Source: CAZMGG01 sp964565715
Lineage (GTDB): Bacteria > Planctomycetota > UBA1135 > UBA2386
Direction: 5' to 3'
DNA length: 48,161 nucleotides
NCBI GenBank assembly: GCA_964565715.1
Contig: CAZMGG010000030.1
Location: forward strand, 1-48,161
A program made the position numbers and the translations under genes. Below the pieces are notes generated by a model. The model did not search any database and had not been told where the DNA came from. It was given only the letters and a program-made list of their open reading frames with translations. This document shows, in pieces, positions 41,904 to 48,161 of this stretch. Numbering within the stretch: the first letter of the stretch is position 1; every line of letters starts with the position of its first letter.

Positions 41904-41981
41904 GCGGCACTCCACGATCGCCCGTGGGCGCGGCCGTTCCAGGGGGATCGGCGATTTCCGGTGGGGCGAGGGCACGCTGGC

Positions 41982-42010
41982 TTGAGGTGCGCCGGCCCGA
42001 CGCCTACTGT
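41982..42010 (+). promoter_or_regulatory. promoter of the HMA lipoprotein gene
   Basis: TTGAGG (41982-41987), 17-bp spacer, TACTGT (42005-42010), 50 bp before the ATG. A 7-bp hairpin (CGCCGCG/CGCGGCG, 42020-42036) would form early in the 5' leader, 24 nt before the start codon. Confidence 0.5.
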
Positions 42011-42059
42011 GGCGCCCCTCGCCGCGCGTCGCGGCGTGTGCATCCCGAAGACGGAAACC

Positions 42060-42386
42060 ATGAAGAACCTGACCTGGCTGGGCCTGTGCGCCCTTTCCCT
42101 GGTCGCCTGCAACTCGGAGCCGGCGACCAACACTCCGCCCGCGAGCCCCGGCGCCACCGCCGCGGGCACCTCGCAGGTGATGCTGGAACTCGACAACACG
42201 CCTTGAAACGGCTGCGTGGCCGGCGTCCGTGAGACGCTGGGCAAGCTGGGCATCCCCGCCAGCAGCATCCAGATCGAGGCCGGCAAGAAGGAGTTCACCG
42301 TCAGCTACGACGCGAGCAAGGTGAAGCCCGAGGCGATGCTGGAGGCCCTGAAGGCCCACGGCGAACCGGCGAAGATCAAGTCGTAG
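42060..42386 (+). CDS. HMA-fold lipoprotein with Sec-x-x-Cys (probable selenoprotein)
   Basis: 108 residues if UGA at 42204-42206 is read through. A lipoprotein signal (LTWLGLCALSLVAC, Cys17) is followed by a Thr/Ala/Pro linker and a heavy-metal-associated fold (beta-alpha-beta-beta-alpha-beta): VMLELDNTP-U-NGCVAGVRETLGKLGI, then FTVSYDASKVKPEAMLEAL. In ordinary HMA proteins the loop is CxxC, the metal-binding pair; here the first Cys is encoded by UGA, so the product would have Sec49-x-x-Cys52. The frame is open on both sides, and a hairpin with SECIS geometry follows. MerP-type HMA selenoproteins have been described in other bacteria. Located outside the membrane, it may be a mercury/metal or thiol-redox protein. 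Confidence 0.85.
42207..42240 (+). promoter_or_regulatory. candidate bacterial SECIS element, HMA gene
   Basis: CCGGCGTC (42220-42227), loop CGTGA (42228-42232), GACGCTGG (42233-42240): 8 pairs including one G-U. The loop starts 22 nt after the UGA, with G as second loop base, the same geometry as in the VCBS gene. Confidence 0.7.
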
Positions 42387-42445
42387 GGGCAGGAGCCCCT
42401 CGGTGCAGCGGCCCGACCGGCGGTGCTCCACCCCGGCGGGCCGCG

Positions 42446-42477
42446 CCCCGCCCGGCGGGGCCCCCCCCCGGGGGGCC
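42446..42477 (+). terminator. GC-rich hairpins downstream of the HMA gene
   Basis: CCCCG/CGGGG (42446-42460) and GGCCCCCC/GGGGGGCC (42459-42477, loop CCC). They are strong but lack a U-tract. The rest of the 264-bp gap up to 42651 holds no recognised signal. Confidence 0.45.
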
Positions 42478-42650
42478 GCCGCTGCGTACGGGGCTTGCGG
42501 TGCGGCGCGGGCCGGGGCGTCGCTGGCGGGCAGCTTTCCCCGCCCGCGCGGGTCCGGGAGCGCTAGCATCGCCCCGCTCGTCGGGCGGCCTCTCGCCGCC
42601 TGCCACCGAGTGCGCAATCCTGTCCGGTTTCGTCCGCAATCCACGCCCCC

Positions 42651-45600
42651 ATGCTCCGTAGCTGCTGGCCCCTCGTGCTCTCCGTCCTGCTGACGCCGCT
42701 GCCGGCGCAGAACGAACGCCCGCCCGAGGACTTCCAGCTCGCGCTCGGCCTGCAGCAGCGCGGGCTGCACGAGGAGGCGATCGGCAAGCTGCAGGCCTTC
42801 CTGAAGGCGAGTCCGCGGCACGCGTTGCAGAGCGAGGGGTGGTACCGGCTCGGGGTGAGCCAGGCGGAGCTGGGGCAGAAGGGGCCGGCGGTGGAGAGCC
42901 TGCAGAAGGCCTTGCGGGACCGGGAGCTGCGGCTGCGGCCCGAGTGTCTCTACCGGCTGGCCAACCTGGAGCGGGAGCAGCAGCAGCTCGAGGCGGCGGC
43001 GGGGCACTACGGCGAGCTGGTGCGTTCGGTGCCGGCCGACCACTACCTGCGGGTGCCGGCGCTGCACGCCGAGGGCGAGTGCCGGCGGGACCTGGGCCAG
43101 GACCAGGCGGCGGTGGCGGCGTTCACGGCGGCGGCCGAGGCGGCGGCGGACGGCGGCGCGGAGCTGGCGCCGTTCCGCTTCTCGGCGCGCTACCAGGAAG
43201 GCTTTGCCCGGCAGAGGCTCGGCGACTTCGCGGCGGCGGCGCAGAGCTTCGGCCAGGCGGCGGCGGTGGCGGGCGATCCGGCGGTTGCCGCCGAGTGCCG
43301 CTACCTGCGCGGTGACGCGCTGTTGCGGGCCGGCGACGGGGCGGGCGCCCAGGCGGAGTTCGAGCAGGTGGTGCGGCAGGGCGGGGAACTGGCGGACGAC
43401 GCGGCGCTGGGGCTCGGCTTCTGCCACCTGCGGGGGGAACGGCCGGACGAGGCGCTGCGTGCGTTCCGGGGCGTGCTGGAACGCTTCCCGCAGTCGCCGC
43501 GGCGGGCCGAGGCGCGGCTGGAGGCGGCGCGTTTGCTCTACGGCAAGCGCGACTACCGCGGCGCGCGGGAGGCGCTGCAGGATCTCGACCGGGAACCGGG
43601 GCTGACGCCGGCGCTGGTGGCCCAGGCCACCGAACTGCGCGGGCTGGCGGCGCTGCAGCTCGGCGAGGGCGGCTCGGCGGTGGCGTCGCTGCAGGCGGCG
43701 CTGGCCGCGGCTGAACCGGCGGCGCGACCGCGGCTGCAGGTGGCGCTCGGCGACGCGCTGTCCGCCGAGGCGAAGTGGGCCGAGGCGCTGGCCGCCTACG
43801 AGGCGGTGCCGCAGGACGCCGAGGCGGAGCTGCGGGGCGAGGCGCTGTACGGCGCGTGCTTCTGCCTGCATCGGCTGGGTCGGCACGACGACTCGGTGCA
43901 GCGCGCCGAGCGGCTGCAGAAGGAACTGCCGGAGCACCGGCTGGTGGTGCACGCGGCGTTCGCGGTGGCGGAGAACCGCTTCGAGCAGCAGCGCTGGCCG
44001 CAGGCGCAACAGGCCTACGGGCAGGTGCCGAAGGACCACGCCCTGCGGCCGCAGGCGGCGTTCAAGCTGGCGTGGTGCGAGTACCTGCAGGGCCGGCACG
44101 AGGGCGCAGCGAAGGCGTTCCTGGCGGTGGCCGACGAGGCGCAGCAGCCGTTCCGCGAGGAGGCGCTGTCGATGGCGGCGCTGGCGTTCCTCGAGGGCAG
44201 GCAGCCCGAGGCGGCGCTGCAGGCCGCCGACCGCTATCGGGCGGCGTTCCCGAAGGGATCGTTCCTCGACCGCACCGAGCGGGTGGCGGCGCGGGTGCTG
44301 CGCGAGCGCGGCGACCTGCCCGGCGCGGCGGCACGGCTGCGGGTGGCGGCGCAGAAGGCCGGCGCCGACGGCGGCGCCGCCGACCGGCTGGAGGAGGCGG
44401 ACCTGCGCTTCCAGCAGGCCGACTTCCAGGGCGCGCAGCAGGGCTACGGCGCGCTGGTCGAGCGGACCGACCGGGTGGGGGCGCGGGCCCTGGAGGGGCT
44501 GGCCTGGTGCGCGTTCGAACTGGGCGACGATGCGGCCTGCAGCGCGGCGCTCGATCGGGCCGAGAAGCATCCCGAGGGCAAGGCGCTGCGGCCGGGGCTG
44601 CTGGAACTGACCGCGGCGCTGCGGCAGCGGCAGGGCGACTGGCCGCAGGTGCTGGCGGCGGCGCAGGCCTTCGTCACCGAGTTCCCGCAGCATCCGCGGG
44701 CGGGCGCGATGAGCTACGCGCAAGGCCTGGCGCAGGCGCGGGGCGGCGATGCCAGGGCGGCGCGGGCGACGCTGCAGGCGCTGGTGCAGAAGGGCGGCTT
44801 CGACCGGATGGACCGCGTGCAGTACGAACTGGCGTGGGCCTGCCGCAAGGACGGCGACGAGGCGGCGGCGCTGCGCGCGTTCGCCGTGGTGGCCGAGCAG
44901 AGCCAGGACGCGGAGCTGCAGGGCGAGGCGCGGCTGCACCTCGGCGAGGCGGCGCTGGGCAAGGGCGATCTCGATGGTGGGCGGGCGATGCTGACCCAGG
45001 TGGCCGGCAGCCAGCGAGGTCGCGCCCACTACGCGCTCGGCAGCAGCGAGCTGGCGGCGGCCCACGCCGCCGACGCGCCGGCCGCGCGCCGGGCCGGACT
45101 GCTGGAGCGGGCGGCGACGGCGTTCGCCGCGGTGGTGGCGCTCGGCGAGCAGGAGAAGCTGCGCGCGGAGGCGACATTCTTCCTCGGCGAGTGCCGGATG
45201 CAGCAGGGGCAGCTGCCGGCGGCGTGCGACGCGTTCGCCGCCCTGCTGCAACGCGAGCCGGGGCACGAGCGGGCCCAGGCGGCACGGCTGCGGCTCGGCG
45301 AGTGTCTGCTGCGCACCGACAAGCCGGGCGAGGCGGTGGCGCAGCTGGAGGCGTTCCTCGGCGGCGAGGTGGTCCCGGCGGAGCGGCCGCTGGCGCTGCT
45401 GCTGCTCGGCAAGGCGCGGCTGCAGCGCGGCGAGCACGGCAAGGCGGAGGCGGCCTTCCAGGAGGTGACGAAGCTGTCCGAGGGGCCGCTGGCCGCCGAG
45501 GCGCAGTTCCGGCTCGGCGAGAGCCGGGCCGGCCGCGGCGACGAGGCCGGCGCCGCCGAGGCGTTCGTCGCCCTGCCGATCCTGTATGCCCACGAGGAGT

Positions 45601-45743
45601 GGGTGCGGCGCGGACTGCTGGCCGCCGGCCAGAGCTACCTGCGGCAGCGCCAGGCGGACAAGGCGCGGCGTTTCTTCGAGGAACTGGTGCGCCGCTTCCC
45701 CGCCAGCGACGAGGCCAAGGCGGCCCAGACCCATCTGCGGTGA
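42651..45743 (+). CDS. large exported TPR protein
   Basis: 1030 residues. A signal peptide (LRSCWPLVLSVLLTPLPAQ) is followed by uninterrupted tetratricopeptide-type helical repeats to the end (e.g. GLHEEAIGKLQAFLKASPRH, PDEALRAFRGVLERFPQSPR, AVAQLEAFLGGEVVPAERPL and the last KARRFFEELVRRFPASDEAK). The Tol/Pal-associated TPR protein YbgF/CpoB is a possible distant relation for the final repeats, and the position directly before TolQ/R supports an envelope scaffold role. The reading frame is open with no gaps. Translation probably continues into the next gene (GTGA overlap possible). Confidence 0.85.
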   Translation: MLRSCWPLVLSVLLTPLPAQNERPPEDFQLALGLQQRGLHEEAIGKLQAFLKASPRHALQSEGWYRLGVSQAELGQKGPAVESLQKALRDRELRLRPECLYRLANLEREQQQLEAAAGHYGELVRSVPADHYLRVPALHAEGECRRDLGQDQAAVAAFTAAAEAAADGGAELAPFRFSARYQEGFARQRLGDFAAAAQSFGQAAAVAGDPAVAAECRYLRGDALLRAGDGAGAQAEFEQVVRQGGELADDAALGLGFCHLRGERPDEALRAFRGVLERFPQSPRRAEARLEAARLLYGKRDYRGAREALQDLDREPGLTPALVAQATELRGLAALQLGEGGSAVASLQAALAAAEPAARPRLQVALGDALSAEAKWAEALAAYEAVPQDAEAELRGEALYGACFCLHRLGRHDDSVQRAERLQKELPEHRLVVHAAFAVAENRFEQQRWPQAQQAYGQVPKDHALRPQAAFKLAWCEYLQGRHEGAAKAFLAVADEAQQPFREEALSMAALAFLEGRQPEAALQAADRYRAAFPKGSFLDRTERVAARVLRERGDLPGAAARLRVAAQKAGADGGAADRLEEADLRFQQADFQGAQQGYGALVERTDRVGARALEGLAWCAFELGDDAACSAALDRAEKHPEGKALRPGLLELTAALRQRQGDWPQVLAAAQAFVTEFPQHPRAGAMSYAQGLAQARGGDARAARATLQALVQKGGFDRMDRVQYELAWACRKDGDEAAALRAFAVVAEQSQDAELQGEARLHLGEAALGKGDLDGGRAMLTQVAGSQRGRAHYALGSSELAAAHAADAPAARRAGLLERAATAFAAVVALGEQEKLRAEATFFLGECRMQQGQLPAACDAFAALLQREPGHERAQAARLRLGECLLRTDKPGEAVAQLEAFLGGEVVPAERPLALLLLGKARLQRGEHGKAEAAFQEVTKLSEGPLAAEAQFRLGESRAGRGDEAGAAEAFVALPILYAHEEWVRRGLLAAGQSYLRQRQADKARRFFEELVRRFPASDEAKAAQTHLR

Positions 45744-45751
45744 GTGCGACC

Positions 45752-46426
45752 ATGATCAACCTCCTCTCCGGGCCGCTGCCCGCCGTGCCGGTGACGACGC
45801 TGGGCGACTTCTTCCGCGATGGCGGCGCGCTGATGTATCCGATCCTGCTGTGCTCGGTGGTGGCGCTGGGCATCGCGCTCGAGCGCTACCTGCAGCTGCG
45901 GCGCGGGCGCGTGCTGCCGAAGGCGGTGCGGGCGGCGGTGGCCGAGGTCTGCCAGGGCCGGGCCGCGGCGGTGAGCGAGCAGATCGCCGAGGCCGACGCG
46001 CCCGGCGCCCGCGTGCTGGCGGCCGGCCTGCGCCGTCGCGGCCATCCGGTGACCGACGTCGAGAAGGCAATGGAGGACCAGCTGCATCGCGAGGGCGAAC
46101 GGCTGCGCCGCAACCTGCGCGGCGTGACCCTGATGGCGAGCCTGTCGCCGCTGCTCGGCCTGCTCGGCACGGTGCTGGGCATCGCCCAGGCGTTCCAGGT
46201 GGTCGAACAGGCGGGGCTCGGCAAGCCGGAGAACTTGGCGGCGGGCATCAAGGTGGCGCTCTACACCACGATCTTCGGCCTGTGCGTGGCGATCCCCGCC
46301 CTGCTGATCGCCGCCCACCTGCAGGGCCGCGTGCGCGGCCTGCTGCTGCTGCTGGCCGACGAGCTGTCGCCGGCGGTCGAGCACATCGCCGCCCGGCCGG
46401 CGCAGGAGTCGGGCCATGCGGCTTGA
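45752..46426 (+). CDS. TolQ/ExbB/MotA-family proton channel protein
   Basis: 224 residues. Three membrane segments typical of the family: first near LMYPILLCSVVALGIALERYL, then LMASLSPLLGLLGTVLGIAQAF (the conserved GLLGTVxG) and ALYTTIFGLCVAIPALLIAAHL. With the next gene it should form a TolQR/ExbBD motor that uses the proton gradient. ATG at 45752 is taken as start; a GTG at 45740 in frame overlaps the preceding stop (GTGA) and could be used, as in other genes of this window. Confidence 0.93.
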   Translation: MINLLSGPLPAVPVTTLGDFFRDGGALMYPILLCSVVALGIALERYLQLRRGRVLPKAVRAAVAEVCQGRAAAVSEQIAEADAPGARVLAAGLRRRGHPVTDVEKAMEDQLHREGERLRRNLRGVTLMASLSPLLGLLGTVLGIAQAFQVVEQAGLGKPENLAAGIKVALYTTIFGLCVAIPALLIAAHLQGRVRGLLLLLADELSPAVEHIAARPAQESGHAA

Positions 46427-46835
46427 CCCGGACGACCAGGACCTCGACCAGGGGCTCAACCTCACGCCGCTGATCGACGTGGTGTTCCTGCTGCTGATCT
46501 TCTTCCTGGTGGCGACGACCTTCGCGCGCGAGGAGGTGGAGATGGACCTGCGGTTGCCGCGCTCGGAGAGCGGCGGGGCCGGCGAGGCGGCGCCGCGACT
46601 GGTGATCCAGGTGACCCACGACGGCCGCGTGCTGCTGGACCGGCGCGAGGTGACGGTGGCGGCGCTGCGGCAGAAGCTGCAGGCGGCCGCCGAACGCAAC
46701 AAGGACCAGGAGGTGCTGATCCGCGGCGATGCGCGGGTGCAGTTCGGGCTGGTGGCCGAGGCGCTGGATGCCTGTCTGCTGGCGAAGCTGAGCCGGGTGT
46801 CGGTGGCGGCCCAGCCGGGCGCCGAGGCGCGCTGA
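46416..46835 (+). CDS. TolR/ExbD-family protein
   Basis: 139 residues. One N-terminal membrane helix with the functional Asp: LNLTPLIDVVFLLLIFFLVA is the family signature. The periplasmic rest (LVIQVTHDGRVLLDRREVTV, VLIRGDARVQFGLVAEALDA) fits TolR/ExbD. It overlaps the TolQ gene by 11 nt and is followed after 3 nt by the next gene. Confidence 0.94.
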   Translation: MRLDPDDQDLDQGLNLTPLIDVVFLLLIFFLVATTFAREEVEMDLRLPRSESGGAGEAAPRLVIQVTHDGRVLLDRREVTVAALRQKLQAAAERNKDQEVLIRGDARVQFGLVAEALDACLLAKLSRVSVAAQPGAEAR

Positions 46836-46838
46836 GCC

Positions 46839-48161
46839 ATGCGCGAAGGGCTGCGCCGCTGGCTGATCCGCGGGAGCTGGCTCGGACTCCTGGTCTGCGC
46901 CAGCCTGTGGCTCGGTCTGCGGCTCGGCCGTCCGCTCTACTACACCGACGGCGAACGGCAGGCGTTCGGGCCGGACCTGGCCGAGGCGGCGGTGCTGCGC
47001 TGGGGCACGCCGGAGCCGCTGCTGGAGCTGCCGGGGCCCGTGCGCGGCCGGATCGCGGCGCTGCCCGACGGCCGGCTGGTCTACGGCCGCGCCCGCTCGC
47101 CCGACGACACCGACCTGGTGGTGTTCGACCCGGCCCGGCCGACCCTGCCGCCGGAGCCGCTGGCGGTGGTCAACACCGGCCAGCACGAACTGGCGCCGGC
47201 GCTCGGCCCCGACGGCAGCCTGTGGTTCAGCAGCGATCGACCCGGCGGGCGCGGCGGCTTCGACCTGTGGCGGGCAGCGCCGCGGGGCCAGGGCTTCGGC
47301 ACGCCGGTGCCGGCGCCGAAGGGCAACACCGCGTTCGACGAGACCGATCCGGCGGTGTCGCCGGACGGGCTGGAGCTGGCGTTCGTGCGGGTCGATCGCG
47401 ACCTGCGCGAGGGCGACAACGGCATCCTGCTGCGCGCGCGGCTCGACGACGACCTCGATCCGGCCCCGCCCTGGCCGGCGGACCGGCTGCCGGTGACCGA
47501 GCGCGACCCGGTCTACACAGCCGATGGCCGCAGCCTGTGGCTGGTGCGGCGGCCCGCCGGCGAACCGGCGCAGGTGGTGCGGGCGAGCCGCCACCGCGGC
47601 GTGCTCGACTGGCCGGCGGCGGTGGCGGAGTGGCCGCAGGCCACCCTGCGTTCGCCGGTGCCGCAGGCCGACGGCACCGGGCTGCTGCTGGTGCGGCCGG
47701 GCAGCCCGGACCTGCTCTACCGGAGCCGCGGCGAACTGCTGCAGCCGTGGTGGCCGGCGCAGCGACGGCTGGAACAGTGGCTGGTCTACGGCGCGCTGTG
47801 GTGCGCCCTGCTGCTGCTGCTGCTCTACCTCGGCCGGCGCTTCCGCAGGCTCGACGTCATCACGCTCTGCATCCTGCTGTCGCTGCTGCTGCACCTGCTG
47901 CTGATCCTGTGGCTGCTGCCGATGGAGGTGGTGCGCGGCTTCCTGCCGGGGCCCGACGACGAGGGCGGCATCGAGGTGCATCTGGTCAGCGACGCCGCGG
48001 CGGCGGCGGGCGGCGCCGAGGGCGACCTCGCCACCGAGGCGCGCTTCCGGCCCGAGCCCCGGGACCTGCAGGCGGCGGCACCGGCCGCGGCGGAGCTGGC
48101 CCGGGCCGAGGCCGCACCGCACGCGGCGCCGGCCGGCGAGTGGCAGCCGGCGAGCGTGACG
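46839..48161 (+). CDS. PD40-type propeller/membrane protein (3' end outside window)
   Basis: The first 441 residues are visible. An N-terminal membrane segment (RGSWLGLLVCASLWLGLRLG) precedes TolB-like PD40 repeats (HELAPALGPDGSLWFSSDRP, GGFDLWRA, DETDPAVSPDGLELAFVRVD), then two close membrane segments (LVYGALWCALLLLLLYLG and DVITLCILLSLLLHLLLILW) and an Ala-rich, TonB-like extended tail. The order TolQ-TolR-PD40 suggests a combined TolB/TonB-like element of the energised envelope module, but no TonB C-terminal domain is seen before the window ends. Confidence 0.75.
   Translation, partial: MREGLRRWLIRGSWLGLLVCASLWLGLRLGRPLYYTDGERQAFGPDLAEAAVLRWGTPEPLLELPGPVRGRIAALPDGRLVYGRARSPDDTDLVVFDPARPTLPPEPLAVVNTGQHELAPALGPDGSLWFSSDRPGGRGGFDLWRAAPRGQGFGTPVPAPKGNTAFDETDPAVSPDGLELAFVRVDRDLREGDNGILLRARLDDDLDPAPPWPADRLPVTERDPVYTADGRSLWLVRRPAGEPAQVVRASRHRGVLDWPAAVAEWPQATLRSPVPQADGTGLLLVRPGSPDLLYRSRGELLQPWWPAQRRLEQWLVYGALWCALLLLLLYLGRRFRRLDVITLCILLSLLLHLLLILWLLPMEVVRGFLPGPDDEGGIEVHLVSDAAAAAGGAEGDLATEARFRPEPRDLQAAAPAAAELARAEAAPHAAPAGEWQPASVT

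Noticed and set aside
42459..42477. Mobile-element end or repeat
   Set aside because: It is a simple C/G run hairpin; no matching inverted copy or transposase is present.
40464..45734. 1756-codon minus-strand frame that includes the glycosidase
   Set aside because: Only the last 479 residues (start 41903) resemble a protein family; the remainder is antisense to the TPR gene and the HMA gene.
1..48161. CRISPR arrays, rRNA, tRNA and transposase genes
   Set aside because: No regular repeat-spacer pattern, no rRNA segments, no tRNA-like fold and no transposase motif were seen.

Overview
This is a very GC-rich window, coding on both strands, with no rRNA, tRNA or CRISPR seen. Tightly packed ATGA/GTGA-overlapping operons, a PknB-like kinase fused to a degenerate formylglycine-generating-enzyme-like module, VCBS/FG-GAP proteins, several carboxypeptidase-regulatory-like (Ig-type) surface proteins, a DUF1570-type gluzincin protein and large secreted beta-propeller proteins together suggest a Planctomycetota bacterium. 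That placement is an inference from gene content. The window looks like a metagenomic contig: it has a 100-N scaffold gap at 29355-29454 and is cut at both ends.

Layout. 1-7142 (minus): FadE-type acyl-CoA dehydrogenase (cut by the window), a small hypothetical, a Ser/Thr kinase, and an overlapping amidase / cell-wall amidase lipoprotein / GNAT operon. 7259-9339 (plus): secreted M28 peptidase and a CoA-binding protein. 9473-11938: a lower-GC secreted beta-propeller gene, followed by a decayed copy of the CoA-binding gene. 12109-18866 (minus): a complete histidine operon (hisG-C-B-H-F-[A-I-E fusion]-D) with its own promoter and a His-rich leader peptide. 18873-22533 (minus): a three-gene signalling operon (REC-histidine kinase, REC-HDOD, REC-degenerate HD-GYP). 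23006-26113 (plus): dienelactone hydrolase and TPR/metallopeptidase proteins. 26120-27923 (minus): NAD-dependent epimerase and a hypothetical. 28212-31173 (plus): a VCBS protein interrupted by one in-frame UGA, then a regulatory-like domain protein interrupted by the gap. 31204-32750: a low-GC cassette ending in a decayed VCBS fragment and bracketed by a 15-nt direct repeat. 32788-38748 (plus): miaB, ribD and a large Ig-like repeat protein. 38791-41903 (minus): a regulatory-like protein and a GHL10 glycosidase. 42060-42386 (plus): a small lipoprotein with a heavy-metal-associated fold whose metal/redox CxxC is encoded UGA-x-x-Cys. 42651-48161 (plus): TPR protein, TolQ/ExbB, TolR/ExbD and a PD40/membrane protein, forming a Tol/Ton-like energised envelope module.

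The most notable observations are two probable selenoprotein genes, each interrupted only by UGA and each with a hairpin that fits the bacterial SECIS geometry. Next come a candidate histidine attenuator leader peptide (7 His in 9 residues) read from a nearly leaderless transcript, a HisA-HisI-HisE fusion that would catalyse three histidine steps, and fossil copies of neighbouring genes beside lower-GC inserts. A recurrent promoter form (TTGAN(N), 16-18 bp, TAC(C/T)NT) can be read at several sites.
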